Origin: Agrococcus jejuensis | GTDB taxonomy: Bacteria > Actinomycetota > Actinomycetes > Actinomycetales > Microbacteriaceae | Length of the DNA: 64,000 nt | Assembly (NCBI RefSeq): GCF_007679035.1 | Contig: NZ_VEFR01000002.1 | Span: 661,245 to 725,244, forward strand | Direction: 5' to 3' | Shown: piece after piece, positions 24,907 to 33,025 of the stretch | How the letters are laid out: each line of letters starts with the position of its first letter | Position numbering within the stretch: the stretch's first letter is position 1 | Program-made: the position numbers and the translations under genes | Notes under the pieces: model-generated | Told to the model about the DNA's origin: nothing | Seen by the model: only the letters and a program-made list of their open reading frames with translations | Database searches by the model: none

Positions 24907-26253
24907 TCAGCCGTTGCCGTTGCCGTTGTTGCCGGTGCCGCCGTTCCCGTTCCCATTGCCGTTGCCGTTGCCGTTGCCGTTGTTGCCGGTGCCGCTGTTC
25001 CCGGTGCCGGGGTCGACGGCAGGAGCCGGCACGGGGGCAGCGCTCGGCGCCACCTCGGTCGGGGTGACCGGGTCGGCGACGGTCGGCTCGGTCGGCGCCG
25101 TCGGCTCGGTCGGCGACGGATCGACCGCGGGCTCGGAGACCTCTGCGACCTCGGCAGGCGGCGTCGATGCGGTGGTCGGCTGCAGCGCGACCGCCGCCAG
25201 CACGATGGCGGCGACCCCGACCGCGGCCGCCACGATGCCGACCACGACGCGACGCGGTCGACGGCGCTGCACGCGAGTGGCGGTCGCCGCCGCGAGGGGC
25301 ACGGTCGCCGCGGCCGTCGACCGCGTGGCCCCGTCGGTCGCGAGCGCGGGCGTCGGCATGGGCAGGGTGGCCGCGACCTCGTCCGACCACGTCGGCACGC
25401 GCTCGGCGACGAGGCCGAGCGCCAGCTCGTGCACCCGCTCGGGCGTCGGTCGATCCGCTGCCTCGCGCGCCGTCATGGCGGCGAGGAGCCCCGCCCAGCG
25501 CGGATGCATCGCGTCGGGGATCACGGGATCGCGCAGCATCCGTGCCGTCAGCGCCTCGAGCACCGGCCCGGGGAACTCCCGCGTGCCGGTGATGGCCTCC
25601 AGCAGCACGAGACCCAGCGAGTACACGTCGGCGGCCGGCGTCACGTCGCCGCCCATCGCCTGCTCGGGACTCAGGTAGGCGGCGGTGCCGAGCACGGCGC
25701 CCGTCGCGGTGAGGCGCGATCCGCCCTCGAGCGTCGCGATGCCGAAGTCGGCGAGCCGCGCGTCGAACTCGCGCCCGGCGAGCGGCGAAGGCGCGAGCAG
25801 GATGTTCGACGGCTTCACGTCGCGGTGCACGATCCCCCGCGCGTGGACCACGATGAGCGCCTCGGCGACGTCCACCGCCAGCCGCGCGAGATCCGCGTCT
25901 GCGATGGGAGCATCCCTGCGGCGCTCGGCGAGCGTGGGGCCGTCGACGAGCTCCATCACGATGATCGTGCTCATGCCGCCCGCGAGGCGCACGGTCGCGG
26001 CATCGAAGACCGTGACGAGCGCCCGGTGGCTCAGCGCGGCGAGCATGTCGATCTCGGCGCGCTCGCGCTGCCGTGCGACCGGATCCTCGTCGGCGTGCGC
26101 GAGCACCTTCATCGCGACGTCGCGGCCGAGCACCTCGTCGCGGGCGCGGTGCACGCTGGCCATCCCGCCCGCGCCGAGCATCGCGCCCACGCGGTAGCGA
26201 CCCGCGATCAGCGACCCGACCTCGAGCGTCGGCGCGTGGAGCTCCTCGACCAT
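24907..26253 (-). CDS. Membrane-anchored Ser/Thr protein kinase with Asn-Gly repeat tail
   Basis: A 448-residue PknB-type kinase. The kinase domain at about 18-275 has the glycine loop GAGGMASV, VAMK (ATP lysine), IVHRDVKPSN, LADFGIA and GTAAYLSPEQ. About 280-345 are a linker, about 346-370 a membrane helix (VVVGIVAAAVGVAAIVLAAVAL). Outside it lies a Pro/Thr/Glu-rich stretch and a tail of Gly-Asn and Gly-Thr repeats instead of PASTA domains. It would phosphorylate cytoplasmic Ser/Thr in response to envelope signals (family role). It is closely related to the kinase at 26355-27872, a tandem duplicate. The ATG follows a TACGCT -10 box. Confidence 0.93.
   Translation of the reverse strand: MVEELHAPTLEVGSLIAGRYRVGAMLGAGGMASVHRARDEVLGRDVAMKVLAHADEDPVARQRERAEIDMLAALSHRALVTVFDAATVRLAGGMSTIIVMELVDGPTLAERRRDAPIADADLARLAVDVAEALIVVHARGIVHRDVKPSNILLAPSPLAGREFDARLADFGIATLEGGSRLTATGAVLGTAAYLSPEQAMGGDVTPAADVYSLGLVLLEAITGTREFPGPVLEALTARMLRDPVIPDAMHPRWAGLLAAMTAREAADRPTPERVHELALGLVAERVPTWSDEVAATLPMPTPALATDGATRSTAAATVPLAAATATRVQRRRPRRVVVGIVAAAVGVAAIVLAAVALQPTTASTPPAEVAEVSEPAVDPSPTEPTAPTEPTVADPVTPTEVAPSAAPVPAPAVDPGTGNSGTGNNGNGNGNGNGNGNGGTGNNGNGNG
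24910..25005. repeat. Short tandem repeats encoding the Asn-Gly tail
   Basis: Two runs of the 6-bp unit CCGTTG (GGCAAC on the coding strand) are separated by imperfect copies. They encode alternating Gly and Asn at the C-terminus of the first kinase. Such microsatellites can change copy number by slippage while keeping the frame. Confidence 0.7.
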
Positions 26254-26354
26254 GACCTCGCGAGCGTATCCCTCGGCGACGGCCGACGAGGAGGGTTGCG
26301 CCCCACCGCACCGCGTGCATCGCTCGGCGGGCCGTGGGCGCCGGGACGCGTCGC

Positions 26355-27872
26355 CTAGGGAGTCGGCACGGGGACGCTCGGCGCGGGATCGCTCGGGACC
26401 GGGTCGCTGGGCACCGGATCCGACGGCACCGGGTCCGACGGCACCGGGTCGACCGGCACCGGGTCGACCGGGGTCGGCTGCTCCTGCGTGGGCGGCGCGC
26501 TCGGCTGCGGTGCAGGCTCCGACGAGGCAGGTGCGCTGGTCTCGGGCGCGGTCTCGGACGGCGACGGAGCGGGCTCGCTCGTCGTGGGCGCCGTCGGGCT
26601 CGGCGACGTCGACGGCGTGGGGCTCGGCGTCGTGCTGTCCGCCTCCTCGGCCGGTGCCGACGGTGCCGCCTCCTCGTCGCCGAGGCCCTGGATCGCGAGC
26701 GCGCCTGCACCGATCGCGGCGGCGACGAGCACGACGGCCGCGGTCGCGATCACCGCGGTGCGGCGGCGACGGCGTGCCGGCAGGTGCTCGACGTCGGCGT
26801 CGTGGCCGGCATCCGCGACGGCCATGGGCGCGGTCGCCGTGTCGGTCGCAGCGGCGCCCGCCACCCCAGCGGCAAGCGCGCCGGCGCCGACCGCGGGCAG
26901 CAGCGCGGTGCGCCCGTCGACCTCCGACTCGTCGTCCGCGGCGGCGTTCGCGGTGCTCGGTGCGGCAGCCAGCGCAACCGTCGCGACGTCGGAGCCCGCC
27001 TGGGCCACGACGTGCACGGGCGTGCCCTCGAGGTCGGCGAGCAGCACGCGCAGCTCGTCGGTCGTCGGACGATCCGCCGGCTCGCGCGCCGTCATGCCGC
27101 GGAGCAGCCACGCCCACCGCTCGTCCATGGTGGGCGGGATGACGGGGTCGCGCAGCATGCGCGCCGTGAGCGCCTCGATCGCGGGGCCGGGGAACTCCCG
27201 CTCGCCGGTGATCGTCTCCAGCAGCACCAGGCCGAGCGCGTACACGTCTGCGGCGGGGCCGACGTCGCCTCCGACCGCCTGCTCGGGGCTCAGGTACGCC
27301 GCCGTGCCGAGCACGGCACCGGTCGCCGTCAGGTCTCCACCACCGTCGACCGACGCGATGCCGAAGTCGGCGAGCCGCGCGTCGAAGTCGTGCTCGGCGA
27401 GCGGCGACGGCGCCAGCAGGATGTTCGACGGCTTCACGTCGCGGTGCACGATGCCGGCGGCGTGCACGACCGCGAGCGCCTCGGCGAGGTCGCGGGCCAT
27501 GCGCAGCAGCTCCGCGTCGGCGATCGGCCCCTCCGACCGGCGCTGCGACAGCGTGGGCCCGTCGACGAGCTCCATGACGACGACGATCGAGTCGTGGCCG
27601 TCGATGCGCGCCGACACGGCGTCGAAGACGGTGACGAGCGCGCGGTGGCTCAGACGCGCGAGCAGCTCGACCTCGGTGCGCTCGCGCTCGTGGGCTGCGG
27701 GGTCGGAGGACCCGCGCGTGACCGCCTTCAGCGCGACGTCGCGGCCCAGCAGCTCGTCGCGGGCGCGGAAGACGCTCGCAGTGCCGCCCGAGCCGATCCG
27801 CTCGCCGACCCGGTACCGGCCTGCGAGCAGCGCTCCGGGCGCGAGCGGGTGCTCGTCGTCGTCCACGTGCAT
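26355..27872 (-). CDS. Membrane-anchored Ser/Thr protein kinase with Pro/Ser repeat tail
   Basis: A 505-residue PknB-type kinase. The kinase domain at about 18-275 has GSGGTASV, VALK, IVHRDVKPSN, LADFGIA and GTAAYLSPEQ. A 100-residue Ala-rich linker leads to basic RRRRR and a membrane helix near 370-392 (AVIATAAVVLVAAAIGAGALAI). The outer part is Pro/Ser/Thr/Glu-rich and ends in six Asp-Pro-Val-Pro repeats. The catalytic domain shares most residues with the downstream kinase, whereas linker and tail differ, so the duplicates have probably diverged in what they sense. A GAGGAGGAG ribosome site and an upstream TAGGCT box are visible. Confidence 0.93.
   Translation of the reverse strand: MHVDDDEHPLAPGALLAGRYRVGERIGSGGTASVFRARDELLGRDVALKAVTRGSSDPAAHERERTEVELLARLSHRALVTVFDAVSARIDGHDSIVVVMELVDGPTLSQRRSEGPIADAELLRMARDLAEALAVVHAAGIVHRDVKPSNILLAPSPLAEHDFDARLADFGIASVDGGGDLTATGAVLGTAAYLSPEQAVGGDVGPAADVYALGLVLLETITGEREFPGPAIEALTARMLRDPVIPPTMDERWAWLLRGMTAREPADRPTTDELRVLLADLEGTPVHVVAQAGSDVATVALAAAPSTANAAADDESEVDGRTALLPAVGAGALAAGVAGAAATDTATAPMAVADAGHDADVEHLPARRRRRTAVIATAAVVLVAAAIGAGALAIQGLGDEEAAPSAPAEEADSTTPSPTPSTSPSPTAPTTSEPAPSPSETAPETSAPASSEPAPQPSAPPTQEQPTPVDPVPVDPVPSDPVPSDPVPSDPVPSDPAPSVPVPTP
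26386..26475. repeat. Six 15-bp tandem repeats encoding DPVPx
   Basis: Six 15-base units of the form GGGTCSGACGGCACC run without interruption, with one to three changes each. They encode the Val-Asp/Ser-Asp-Pro-Val-Pro repeats at the C-terminus of the second kinase. The unit length is a multiple of three, so copy-number change keeps the frame. Confidence 0.8.
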
Positions 27873-27918
27873 GCCTCGACTCTCCTCCTCGCCCCGCCGA
27901 CGAGCCTAGGGACGCGAA

Positions 27919-27952
27919 CGGCGGGCGCGCGCATGGTTGCGCGCGCCCGCCG
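27919..27952 (-). terminator. Intrinsic terminator after the aldo/keto reductase gene
   Basis: CGGCGGGCGCGCGCA (27919-27933) pairs perfectly over 15 bp with 27938-27952 around a TGGT loop. It lies 19 bases past the reductase stop and before the kinase promoter. Confidence 0.8.
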
Positions 27953-27970
27953 GATGCGGCATGGCCGGGG

Positions 27971-29047
27971 CTAGCGGTTCGCCGAGTCCTGCCAGACCTT
28001 CAGGCCCACGTCGACGCCCTCGACGGCCTCGTCGATGCGCGTGAGCTCCTCGGCCGTGAGGGCCGGAGCGTCGAGCGCCGCGAGGTTCTCGTCGATCTGC
28101 TCGGGACGCGAGGCGCCGATGAGCGCCGACGTCACGACGTCGTCGCGCAGCACCCACTGCAGCGCGAGCTGCGCGAGGGACTGCCCGCGCTCCTTCGCGA
28201 GGTCGTTCACCGCGTTGAGGATCGCGACGGTCTCGTCGGGCAGCGGCTTCGACGACAGCGAGCCGCGCTGCATGCGCCGCTCGGCCGTGCCGTCGCCGAG
28301 GTACTTGCCGGTCAGCAGGCCCTGCGCGAGCGGCGTGAACGCGATCGCGCCCATGCCCGCCGAGCGCAGCGCATCCGTGAGCCCGTCCTCGACCCAGCGG
28401 TTGAGCATCGAGTACGCGGGCTGGTGGATGACGAGGGGCGTGCCGAGACGCTCGGCGATCGCGTGCGCCTCGGCCGTGCGCTCGGCCGAGTACGACGAGA
28501 TGCCCACGTAGAGCGCCTTGCCCTGGCGCACGAGCGCGTCGAGCGCGCCGATGGTCTCCTCGAGCGGCGTCACCGGGTCGGCGCGGTGCGAGTAGAACAC
28601 GTCGACGTGGTCGATGCCCATGCGGGTCAGCGACTGCTCGGCGCTCGCGAGGATGTACTTGCGCGAGCCCCACGAGCCGTAGGGGCCCGGCCACATGGGG
28701 TAGCCCGCCTTCGACGAGATGATGAGCTCGTCGCGGTAGCGACCGAGGTCCTCGCGCAGCATGCGGCCGAAGTTCGTCTCGGCGGTGCCGGGAGGCGGGC
28801 CGTAGTTGTTCGCGAGGTCGAAGTGCGTGATGCCGCGATCGAACGCGTGGCGCAGCAGCGCCCGCTGGTCGTCGAACGGGATGTTGTCGCCGAAGTTCCA
28901 CCACAGGCCCAGCGAGATCGCCGGCAGGTAGAGGCCGGACGTGCCGACCTGGCGGTATCGGTCGACCGCGTAGCGGTCGGGCGCCGCCGTGTAGGGGCGG
29001 TGCAGCTCGAAGGTCTCGGGATTCCAGCGGGGGGCGTCGTCGCTCAC
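27971..29047 (-). CDS. Aldo/keto reductase (YghZ/Gpr-like)
   Basis: A 358-residue NADPH-dependent reductase with a TIM-barrel fold. The tetrad is visible: FDLANNYGPPPG (Asp and Tyr), ISSKAGYPMWPGPYG (Lys) and VFYSHRADP (His). The SSKAGY...GPYG segment and length match the YghZ/L-glyceraldehyde 3-phosphate reductase subgroup, which also reduces methylglyoxal. The GTG at 29045-29047 lies 7 bases after a TAGCGT box and gives MSDDAPRWNPE; a GTG three codons further up (29056) is also possible. It is a single-gene unit with its own terminator. Confidence 0.93.
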   Translation of the reverse strand: MSDDAPRWNPETFELHRPYTAAPDRYAVDRYRQVGTSGLYLPAISLGLWWNFGDNIPFDDQRALLRHAFDRGITHFDLANNYGPPPGTAETNFGRMLREDLGRYRDELIISSKAGYPMWPGPYGSWGSRKYILASAEQSLTRMGIDHVDVFYSHRADPVTPLEETIGALDALVRQGKALYVGISSYSAERTAEAHAIAERLGTPLVIHQPAYSMLNRWVEDGLTDALRSAGMGAIAFTPLAQGLLTGKYLGDGTAERRMQRGSLSSKPLPDETVAILNAVNDLAKERGQSLAQLALQWVLRDDVVTSALIGASRPEQIDENLAALDAPALTAEELTRIDEAVEGVDVGLKVWQDSANR

Positions 29048-29206
29048 CCTCCCCACGCTAGCGGGGGCATCCCAGGGCCTGGATCCGCTGCGAGCGGAAC
29101 GGCATCGTCGAGGGCACGGCGACGCACGGCGCCCGCTCCCCGTCGATCGTCGGCTCGGTCGTGTCGGCGGCGTCGCGCGCCGCCACCCTCCGCGTCACCC
29201 CTCGGA

Positions 29207-29263
29207 GCTGAGGACTTCGGCCCGATGCGAGGTCACATCGGGCCGAACACCTCAACTCTTCAG
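29207..29263. repeat. Dispersed structured repeat, copy A
   Basis: A 57-bp element that recurs at 59731-59787. It folds as TGAGG (29209-29213) with CCTCA (29250-29254), a 2-base internal loop, then a perfect 12-bp stem TTCGGCCCGATG with CATCGGGCCGAA around an 8-base loop. It starts between the aldo/keto reductase and NTF2-like genes and runs into the stop of the latter, so it may also terminate that gene. The rest of the gap 29048-29206 holds nothing further that I can name. Confidence 0.6.
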
Positions 29264-29610
29264 TCGCGGCGCACGTACCACTCGGTGAAGTCGCATGCGC
29301 GGCCGAACGCATCCAGCCGCACGACCCAGAGGTTGTCGTACGTCGAGCCCTCGGCGTACGCCGTGACGCCCTGGATCACCGCGACGTCGCCCTCCTCGGC
29401 CACGATGTGCCAGTCGAACGACCACGAGCCCGGCGCGTCCGCCTCCTCGTGCCACATCCGCACGATCGCGTCGATGCCGATCGCCGGCTCGTCGTCGGAG
29501 GGGTAGCCCCGGTAGATCGCATCGGGCGCGAACGCTGCGCGCACGACGTCGTCGTCCTCGGTGAGCCACGCGTCGACGTAGCGCTCCACGAAGTCCTCGG
29601 CCCGCGTCAT
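29260..29610 (-). CDS. NTF2-like / SnoaL-type protein
   Basis: A 116-residue cone-shaped alpha+beta barrel protein. It has the N-terminal helix FVERYVDAWLTEDDDVVRAAF, the APDAIYRGYP strand, a buried RMWHEE helix and Trp-rich closing strands (GSWSFDWHIVAEEGDVAVIQG, TYDNLWVVRLD). Members bind or isomerise small ligands or serve as steroid-isomerase-like enzymes; the residues do not tell which. Its 3' end abuts the dispersed repeat. No operon partners. Confidence 0.8.
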   Translation of the reverse strand: MTRAEDFVERYVDAWLTEDDDVVRAAFAPDAIYRGYPSDDEPAIGIDAIVRMWHEEADAPGSWSFDWHIVAEEGDVAVIQGVTAYAEGSTYDNLWVVRLDAFGRACDFTEWYVRRD

Positions 29611-29637
29611 CGCATCGACCTCCTGCTGCGAGCGTAG

Positions 29638-29689
29638 CGACGGGGCACCGTGCGGGCTCGCATCTCACGAGCCCGACGATGCCCCGTCG
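29638..29689 (-). terminator. Two-tier hairpin terminator of rtcB
   Basis: An outer 10-bp stem CGACGGGGCA/TGCCCCGTCG (29638-29647 with 29680-29689) encloses an 8-bp stem CGGGCTCG/CGAGCCCG (29653-29660 with 29668-29675). It lies 15 bases after the rtcB stop. Confidence 0.75.
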
Positions 29690-29703
29690 GCAGGGGTGAC
29701 GCG

Positions 29704-30873
29704 TCAGTCGCCCTTCACGTTCACGAGCTGGCGCAGCGTGTGCCGCACCCGCACGAGGTCAGCAGCGTCGGCCATGACCTGGTCGATCGGCTTGTACGCC
29801 TGCGGGATCTCGTCGATGAACGCGTCGGTGTCGCGGTACTCGATGCCCACCATCGCCTCCTGCAGCTGCTCGCGCGTGAACTCGCGCCTCGCCGCCGCTC
29901 GCGACCGCGTGCGCCCGGCACCGTGCGGCGCCGAGTGCAGCGACAGCGGGTTGCCGAGGCCCTCGACCACGTACGACGCCGTGCCCATCGAGCCCGGGAT
30001 GAGCCCCATCCGACCGGCGTCGGCCTGGATGGCGCCCTTCCTCGACACCCACACGCGCTTGCCGAAGTGCTGCTCCGACTCGGTGAAGTTGTGGTGGCAG
30101 TTGATCCGCTCGAGCTCGTCGATCGGCACCCCCATGAACCTGCCGAGCTGGTCGGCGACGCGGTCCATCATCTCCTCGCGGTTGAGGAGCGCGAACCGCT
30201 GCGCCCAGCGCAGCTCGCGGATGTACCTCGTGAACTCCGGCGTGCCCTCGACGAGGTACGCGAGGTCGGGGTCGGGCAGGTCGATCCACCACTGCTTCGC
30301 GAGCCGCTGGGCGGCCTTGATGTGGTGCTGCGCGATCTTGTTGCCGACGCCCCTCGAGCCCGAGTGCAGGAACATCCAGACCCTGTCGGTCTCGTCGACC
30401 GAGACCTCGATGAAGTGGTTGCCGCTGCCGAGCGACCCGAGCTGCTCACGCCACCTGCCCGCGTACGACGCCGGGTCGAAGCCCGCCTGCTCGGCGAGCG
30501 CCTCGAGCTCCGTGATCCGCGGCTCGGCCGTGTGCCGGATCGTGCGGTTGTCGTGGCCCGCCGACAGCGGGATGCTGCGCTCGATCTGCGAGCGCAGCTC
30601 CGCCAGGTCGCGACCGACGAGGTCGTCGCGCACGAGCTGGGTGCGCACGGCGATCATGCCGCAGCCGATGTCGACGCCGACGGCCGCGGGCACGATGGCC
30701 CCGAGCGTCGGGATGACGGATCCGACCGTGGCACCCCTGCCGAGGTGCGCATCCGGCATGAGCGCCAGGTGCGGGTAGATGAACGGCATGCTCGACGCGG
30801 TGCGGGCCTGGTCGAGGGTGTTCTCCTCGATGAGGCTCGCCCACGACAGCAGGCGGTTCGTGAGCTTCTCCAT
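29704..30873 (-). CDS. rtcB: RtcB family RNA-splicing ligase
   Basis: A 389-residue RtcB. The enzyme joins RNA 2',3'-cyclic phosphate or 3'-phosphate ends to 5'-OH ends using GTP and Mn2+. Visible motifs are MPDAHLG (41-45), GVDIGCGM with the metal-binding Cys 71, GSLGSGNHFIEV, FLHSGSRGVGN, CHHNF and the guanylylated-His region SLHSAPHGAGRTRSR near the C-terminal third. It is somewhat shorter than E. coli RtcB. It stands alone, without rtcA, rtcR or archease next to it. The leader, 303 bases without a gene, is full of hairpins. The ribosome site AAGGAACC directly precedes the ATG. Confidence 0.96.
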   Translation of the reverse strand: MEKLTNRLLSWASLIEENTLDQARTASSMPFIYPHLALMPDAHLGRGATVGSVIPTLGAIVPAAVGVDIGCGMIAVRTQLVRDDLVGRDLAELRSQIERSIPLSAGHDNRTIRHTAEPRITELEALAEQAGFDPASYAGRWREQLGSLGSGNHFIEVSVDETDRVWMFLHSGSRGVGNKIAQHHIKAAQRLAKQWWIDLPDPDLAYLVEGTPEFTRYIRELRWAQRFALLNREEMMDRVADQLGRFMGVPIDELERINCHHNFTESEQHFGKRVWVSRKGAIQADAGRMGLIPGSMGTASYVVEGLGNPLSLHSAPHGAGRTRSRAAARREFTREQLQEAMVGIEYRDTDAFIDEIPQAYKPIDQVMADAADLVRVRHTLRQLVNVKGD

Positions 30874-31176
30874 GGTTCCTTGGTTTCCTCGTGATGTGCG
30901 GCGTTCGTGCGAAGCGGTTCGGGACCGCTCGCACGCATCACGTGGATGTGCGAGGAAGCCCCGGACCTCTCGGTGCGGGGCGTGGAGCGATGGGTGCTAT
31001 CGCTCGGCGTCCGGCGCCGAAGGGGTCGACTCAAGTCGACCGAAGCGCTGGGAGCGCTTGGCCGAGTCCAAGGACAGCGTCCTCGTGAGCATGGTCGGAT
31101 CCCTCTGCAGCGAATGCCGTGTGCAGCCGCGCACGGTGCGCAGCCTTGCGACGGTAGTGGTGCGCGACGCGATGCG
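30874..31176 (-). other. Gene-free, hairpin-rich region upstream of rtcB (possible leader RNA or ncRNA)
   Basis: No coding sequence is supported here. Between 30882 and 31072 at least seven inverted repeats follow each other: GGTTTCCTCG/CGAGGAAGCC (30882-30891 with 30951-30960, one G-T pair), GTGCGAAGCGGT/ACCGCTCGCAC (30907-30934, one bulge), GAGCGAT/ATCGCTC (30985-31005), TCGGCG/CGCCGA (31004-31020), GGTCGACT/AGTCGACC (31024-31041), AAGCGCT/AGCGCTT (31043-31059) and CTTGG/CCAAG (31057-31072). The first stem ends next to the rtcB ribosome site. It could be a long regulatory leader or a separate structured RNA. It does not fold as a tRNA. Confidence 0.5.
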
Positions 31177-32124
31177 TCAAGCGTCGGGGGGCGCCGCCTC
31201 GTGCAGCGCGCGGAGCCGCGTCGTGAGGCCTGCGGCGTCGAGGCCGTGCTTCGCGAGCAGCTCGGCGTACGGGCCGTAGCCGATGTGCACGTGCGGCACG
31301 GCGACGATGTCGACGCGGCCGGCAGCCTCGGCGGCGACGACCTCGGCGACGCGTGCGCCGAGCCCGCCCGTCGGGTAGTGCTCCTCGACCGTCACGACGT
31401 GGCCGGTGCGGCGCACGCTCTCGAGCACCGCTGCGGCGTCGAGCGGGGACACCGTGGGCATGCCGATGAGGTCGATCTCGATGCCCTCCTCGCGCAGCGC
31501 ATCCACGGCCGCGACGACCTCGGCCGCGATGTAGCCCGTCGTCACGACCGTCATCGCCTCGCCCGACCGCAGCGGGTAGGCTCGCCCGATCTCGAACGAG
31601 CCGCGCGGCACGAGGTCGCCGAGGGGGCTCGCGCCGATGCGCATGTAGACCGGCCCCTCGTGCTCGAGCATCGCGGCCGACGCATCGACGATCTGGCCGG
31701 CGTCGAGCGGTGCGAGCACGACGACGCCCGGGATGGTGCCGATGATCGCGTAGTCCTCGAGCGAGTGGTGCGTGGGGCCGAGGTCCGAGTAGGTGAAGCC
31801 GCCGTTGCGGCCCACGACCTTCACGTCCTGCCGCATGTAGCCGACGTCGTTGCGGAACGCCTCGAACGAGCGGCACGTCACGAACGCGGCGATGGCGCAG
31901 AAGACGGGCTTGAGGCCCGTCGTGGCGAGGCCGGCCGCGACGCCTGTCGCCCCGTGCTCGGCGATGCCCGTCTCGACGTAGCGCTCGGGATGCCGGGCGC
32001 GGAAGTCGCCGAAGCCCGAGCTCTTGCCGCTGTCGGCCGAGAGCACGACGATGCGCTCGTCCTGCTCGGCGAGCGCGGTGACGGCGGCGCCGAACGTGGT
32101 CCTGGGGTCGTGCAGCGTCGTCAT
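31177..32124 (-). CDS. Transketolase, C-terminal (pyrimidine/TKC) subunit
   Basis: A 315-residue protein with the second half of a split transketolase: the ThDP pyrimidine-binding domain (RIVVLSADSGKSSG..., ETGIAEHGATGVAAGLA with the catalytic Glu, FRNDVGYM) and the C-terminal domain (VTVEEHYPTGGLGARVAEVV). It acts together with the N-terminal subunit encoded just upstream; the ATG overlaps that gene's stop by 4 bases. Such two-subunit enzymes move two-carbon units between sugar phosphates, often for unusual sugars. Substrate is not readable. Shares the promoter at 33026-33054. Confidence 0.92.
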   Translation of the reverse strand: MTTLHDPRTTFGAAVTALAEQDERIVVLSADSGKSSGFGDFRARHPERYVETGIAEHGATGVAAGLATTGLKPVFCAIAAFVTCRSFEAFRNDVGYMRQDVKVVGRNGGFTYSDLGPTHHSLEDYAIIGTIPGVVVLAPLDAGQIVDASAAMLEHEGPVYMRIGASPLGDLVPRGSFEIGRAYPLRSGEAMTVVTTGYIAAEVVAAVDALREEGIEIDLIGMPTVSPLDAAAVLESVRRTGHVVTVEEHYPTGGLGARVAEVVAAEAAGRVDIVAVPHVHIGYGPYAELLAKHGLDAAGLTTRLRALHEAAPPDA

Positions 32125-32987
32125 GCGAGCACCTCCGAGAGGGATGCGACGTCGGCGTCGGCATCGGCGACCGCCCGGCCGAGCTCCTCGGGCGTCGGCT
32201 TCCAGTAGTGGGCGGCGACCGTGCCCTGCACGGAGCGCACGCCGAGGCCCTTGATCGTGTGGGCCACGATGGCCCGGGGCCGGTCGGAGCGCGCCTGCAG
32301 TGCCGGCACGAGCTCGTCGAGGTCGTGCCCGTCGACCTCCTGCACCTCCCAGCCGAAGGCGACGAGCTTGTCGACGATCGGCTCCATGTCCATGACCTCG
32401 GCCGTCGTGCCCGAGATCTGCATGCCGTTGACGTCGACGATGGCCGTGAGGCCGTCGAGCCCGTGGTGCGCCGCGATGGCCGCCGCCTCCCAGTTCGAGC
32501 CCTCGGGCAGCTCGCCGTCGCCGAGCAGCGTCCACACCCGCGTCGGCAGCCCCTGCATCCGCGCGCCCATCGCGATGCCGGCCGCGATCGCGAGGCCGTG
32601 GCCCAGCGCACCCGTGTTGGCCTCGACGCCCGTGAGCTTGTGCATGTCGGGATGCCCGCCGAGCGGGGTGTCGAGCCTGCCGTAGGTGTCGAGGATGCTC
32701 GCGTCGAAGAAGCCGCGGTCGGCGAGCACGGCGTACTGGCACATCGCCTTGTGGCCGGCGGAGAGCAGGAAGCGGTCGCGTGCGGGGTCGTGCGGGTTCG
32801 CGGGGTCGATGCGCAGCACGCGACCGTAGAGCGCCGTGACGATGTCGATCGCCGACATCGCGCCGCCGAGATGGCCGGCGGGCGTCGACTCGAACATGCG
32901 CAGCACGTTGCGGCGCGCCCGTGCCGCGGCGAGCTCGAGATCGGGATGCGCGCTGCGCACGGGCGTGCGGACGTCGGCTTCGGTCAC
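32121..32987 (-). CDS. Transketolase, N-terminal (ThDP diphosphate-binding) subunit
   Basis: A 288-residue protein with the first half of transketolase. It has TPAGHLGGAMSAIDIVTALYG, SAGHKAMCQYAVLADRGFF, TGALGHGLAIAAGIAMG and the ThDP/Mg2+ motif GDGELPEGSNWEAAAIAAHHGL...VDVNGMQ. It pairs with the C-terminal subunit to make the active enzyme. As first gene of the pair it lies behind a promoter carrying two 10-bp direct repeats. The trehalase gene upstream runs in the same direction but ends before that promoter. Confidence 0.92.
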   Translation of the reverse strand: MTEADVRTPVRSAHPDLELAAARARRNVLRMFESTPAGHLGGAMSAIDIVTALYGRVLRIDPANPHDPARDRFLLSAGHKAMCQYAVLADRGFFDASILDTYGRLDTPLGGHPDMHKLTGVEANTGALGHGLAIAAGIAMGARMQGLPTRVWTLLGDGELPEGSNWEAAAIAAHHGLDGLTAIVDVNGMQISGTTAEVMDMEPIVDKLVAFGWEVQEVDGHDLDELVPALQARSDRPRAIVAHTIKGLGVRSVQGTVAAHYWKPTPEELGRAVADADADVASLSEVLA

Positions 32988-33025
32988 TTCGGCACCTCGC
33001 TGTGCTGGACGTGGTTGTCTAGCCC

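Noticed and set aside
30907..30934. TTCGGGA loop on a 5-bp stem upstream of rtcB, resembling a tRNA T-arm
   Set aside because: The conserved A of the T-loop is missing, and no acceptor, D or anticodon arms fit around it.
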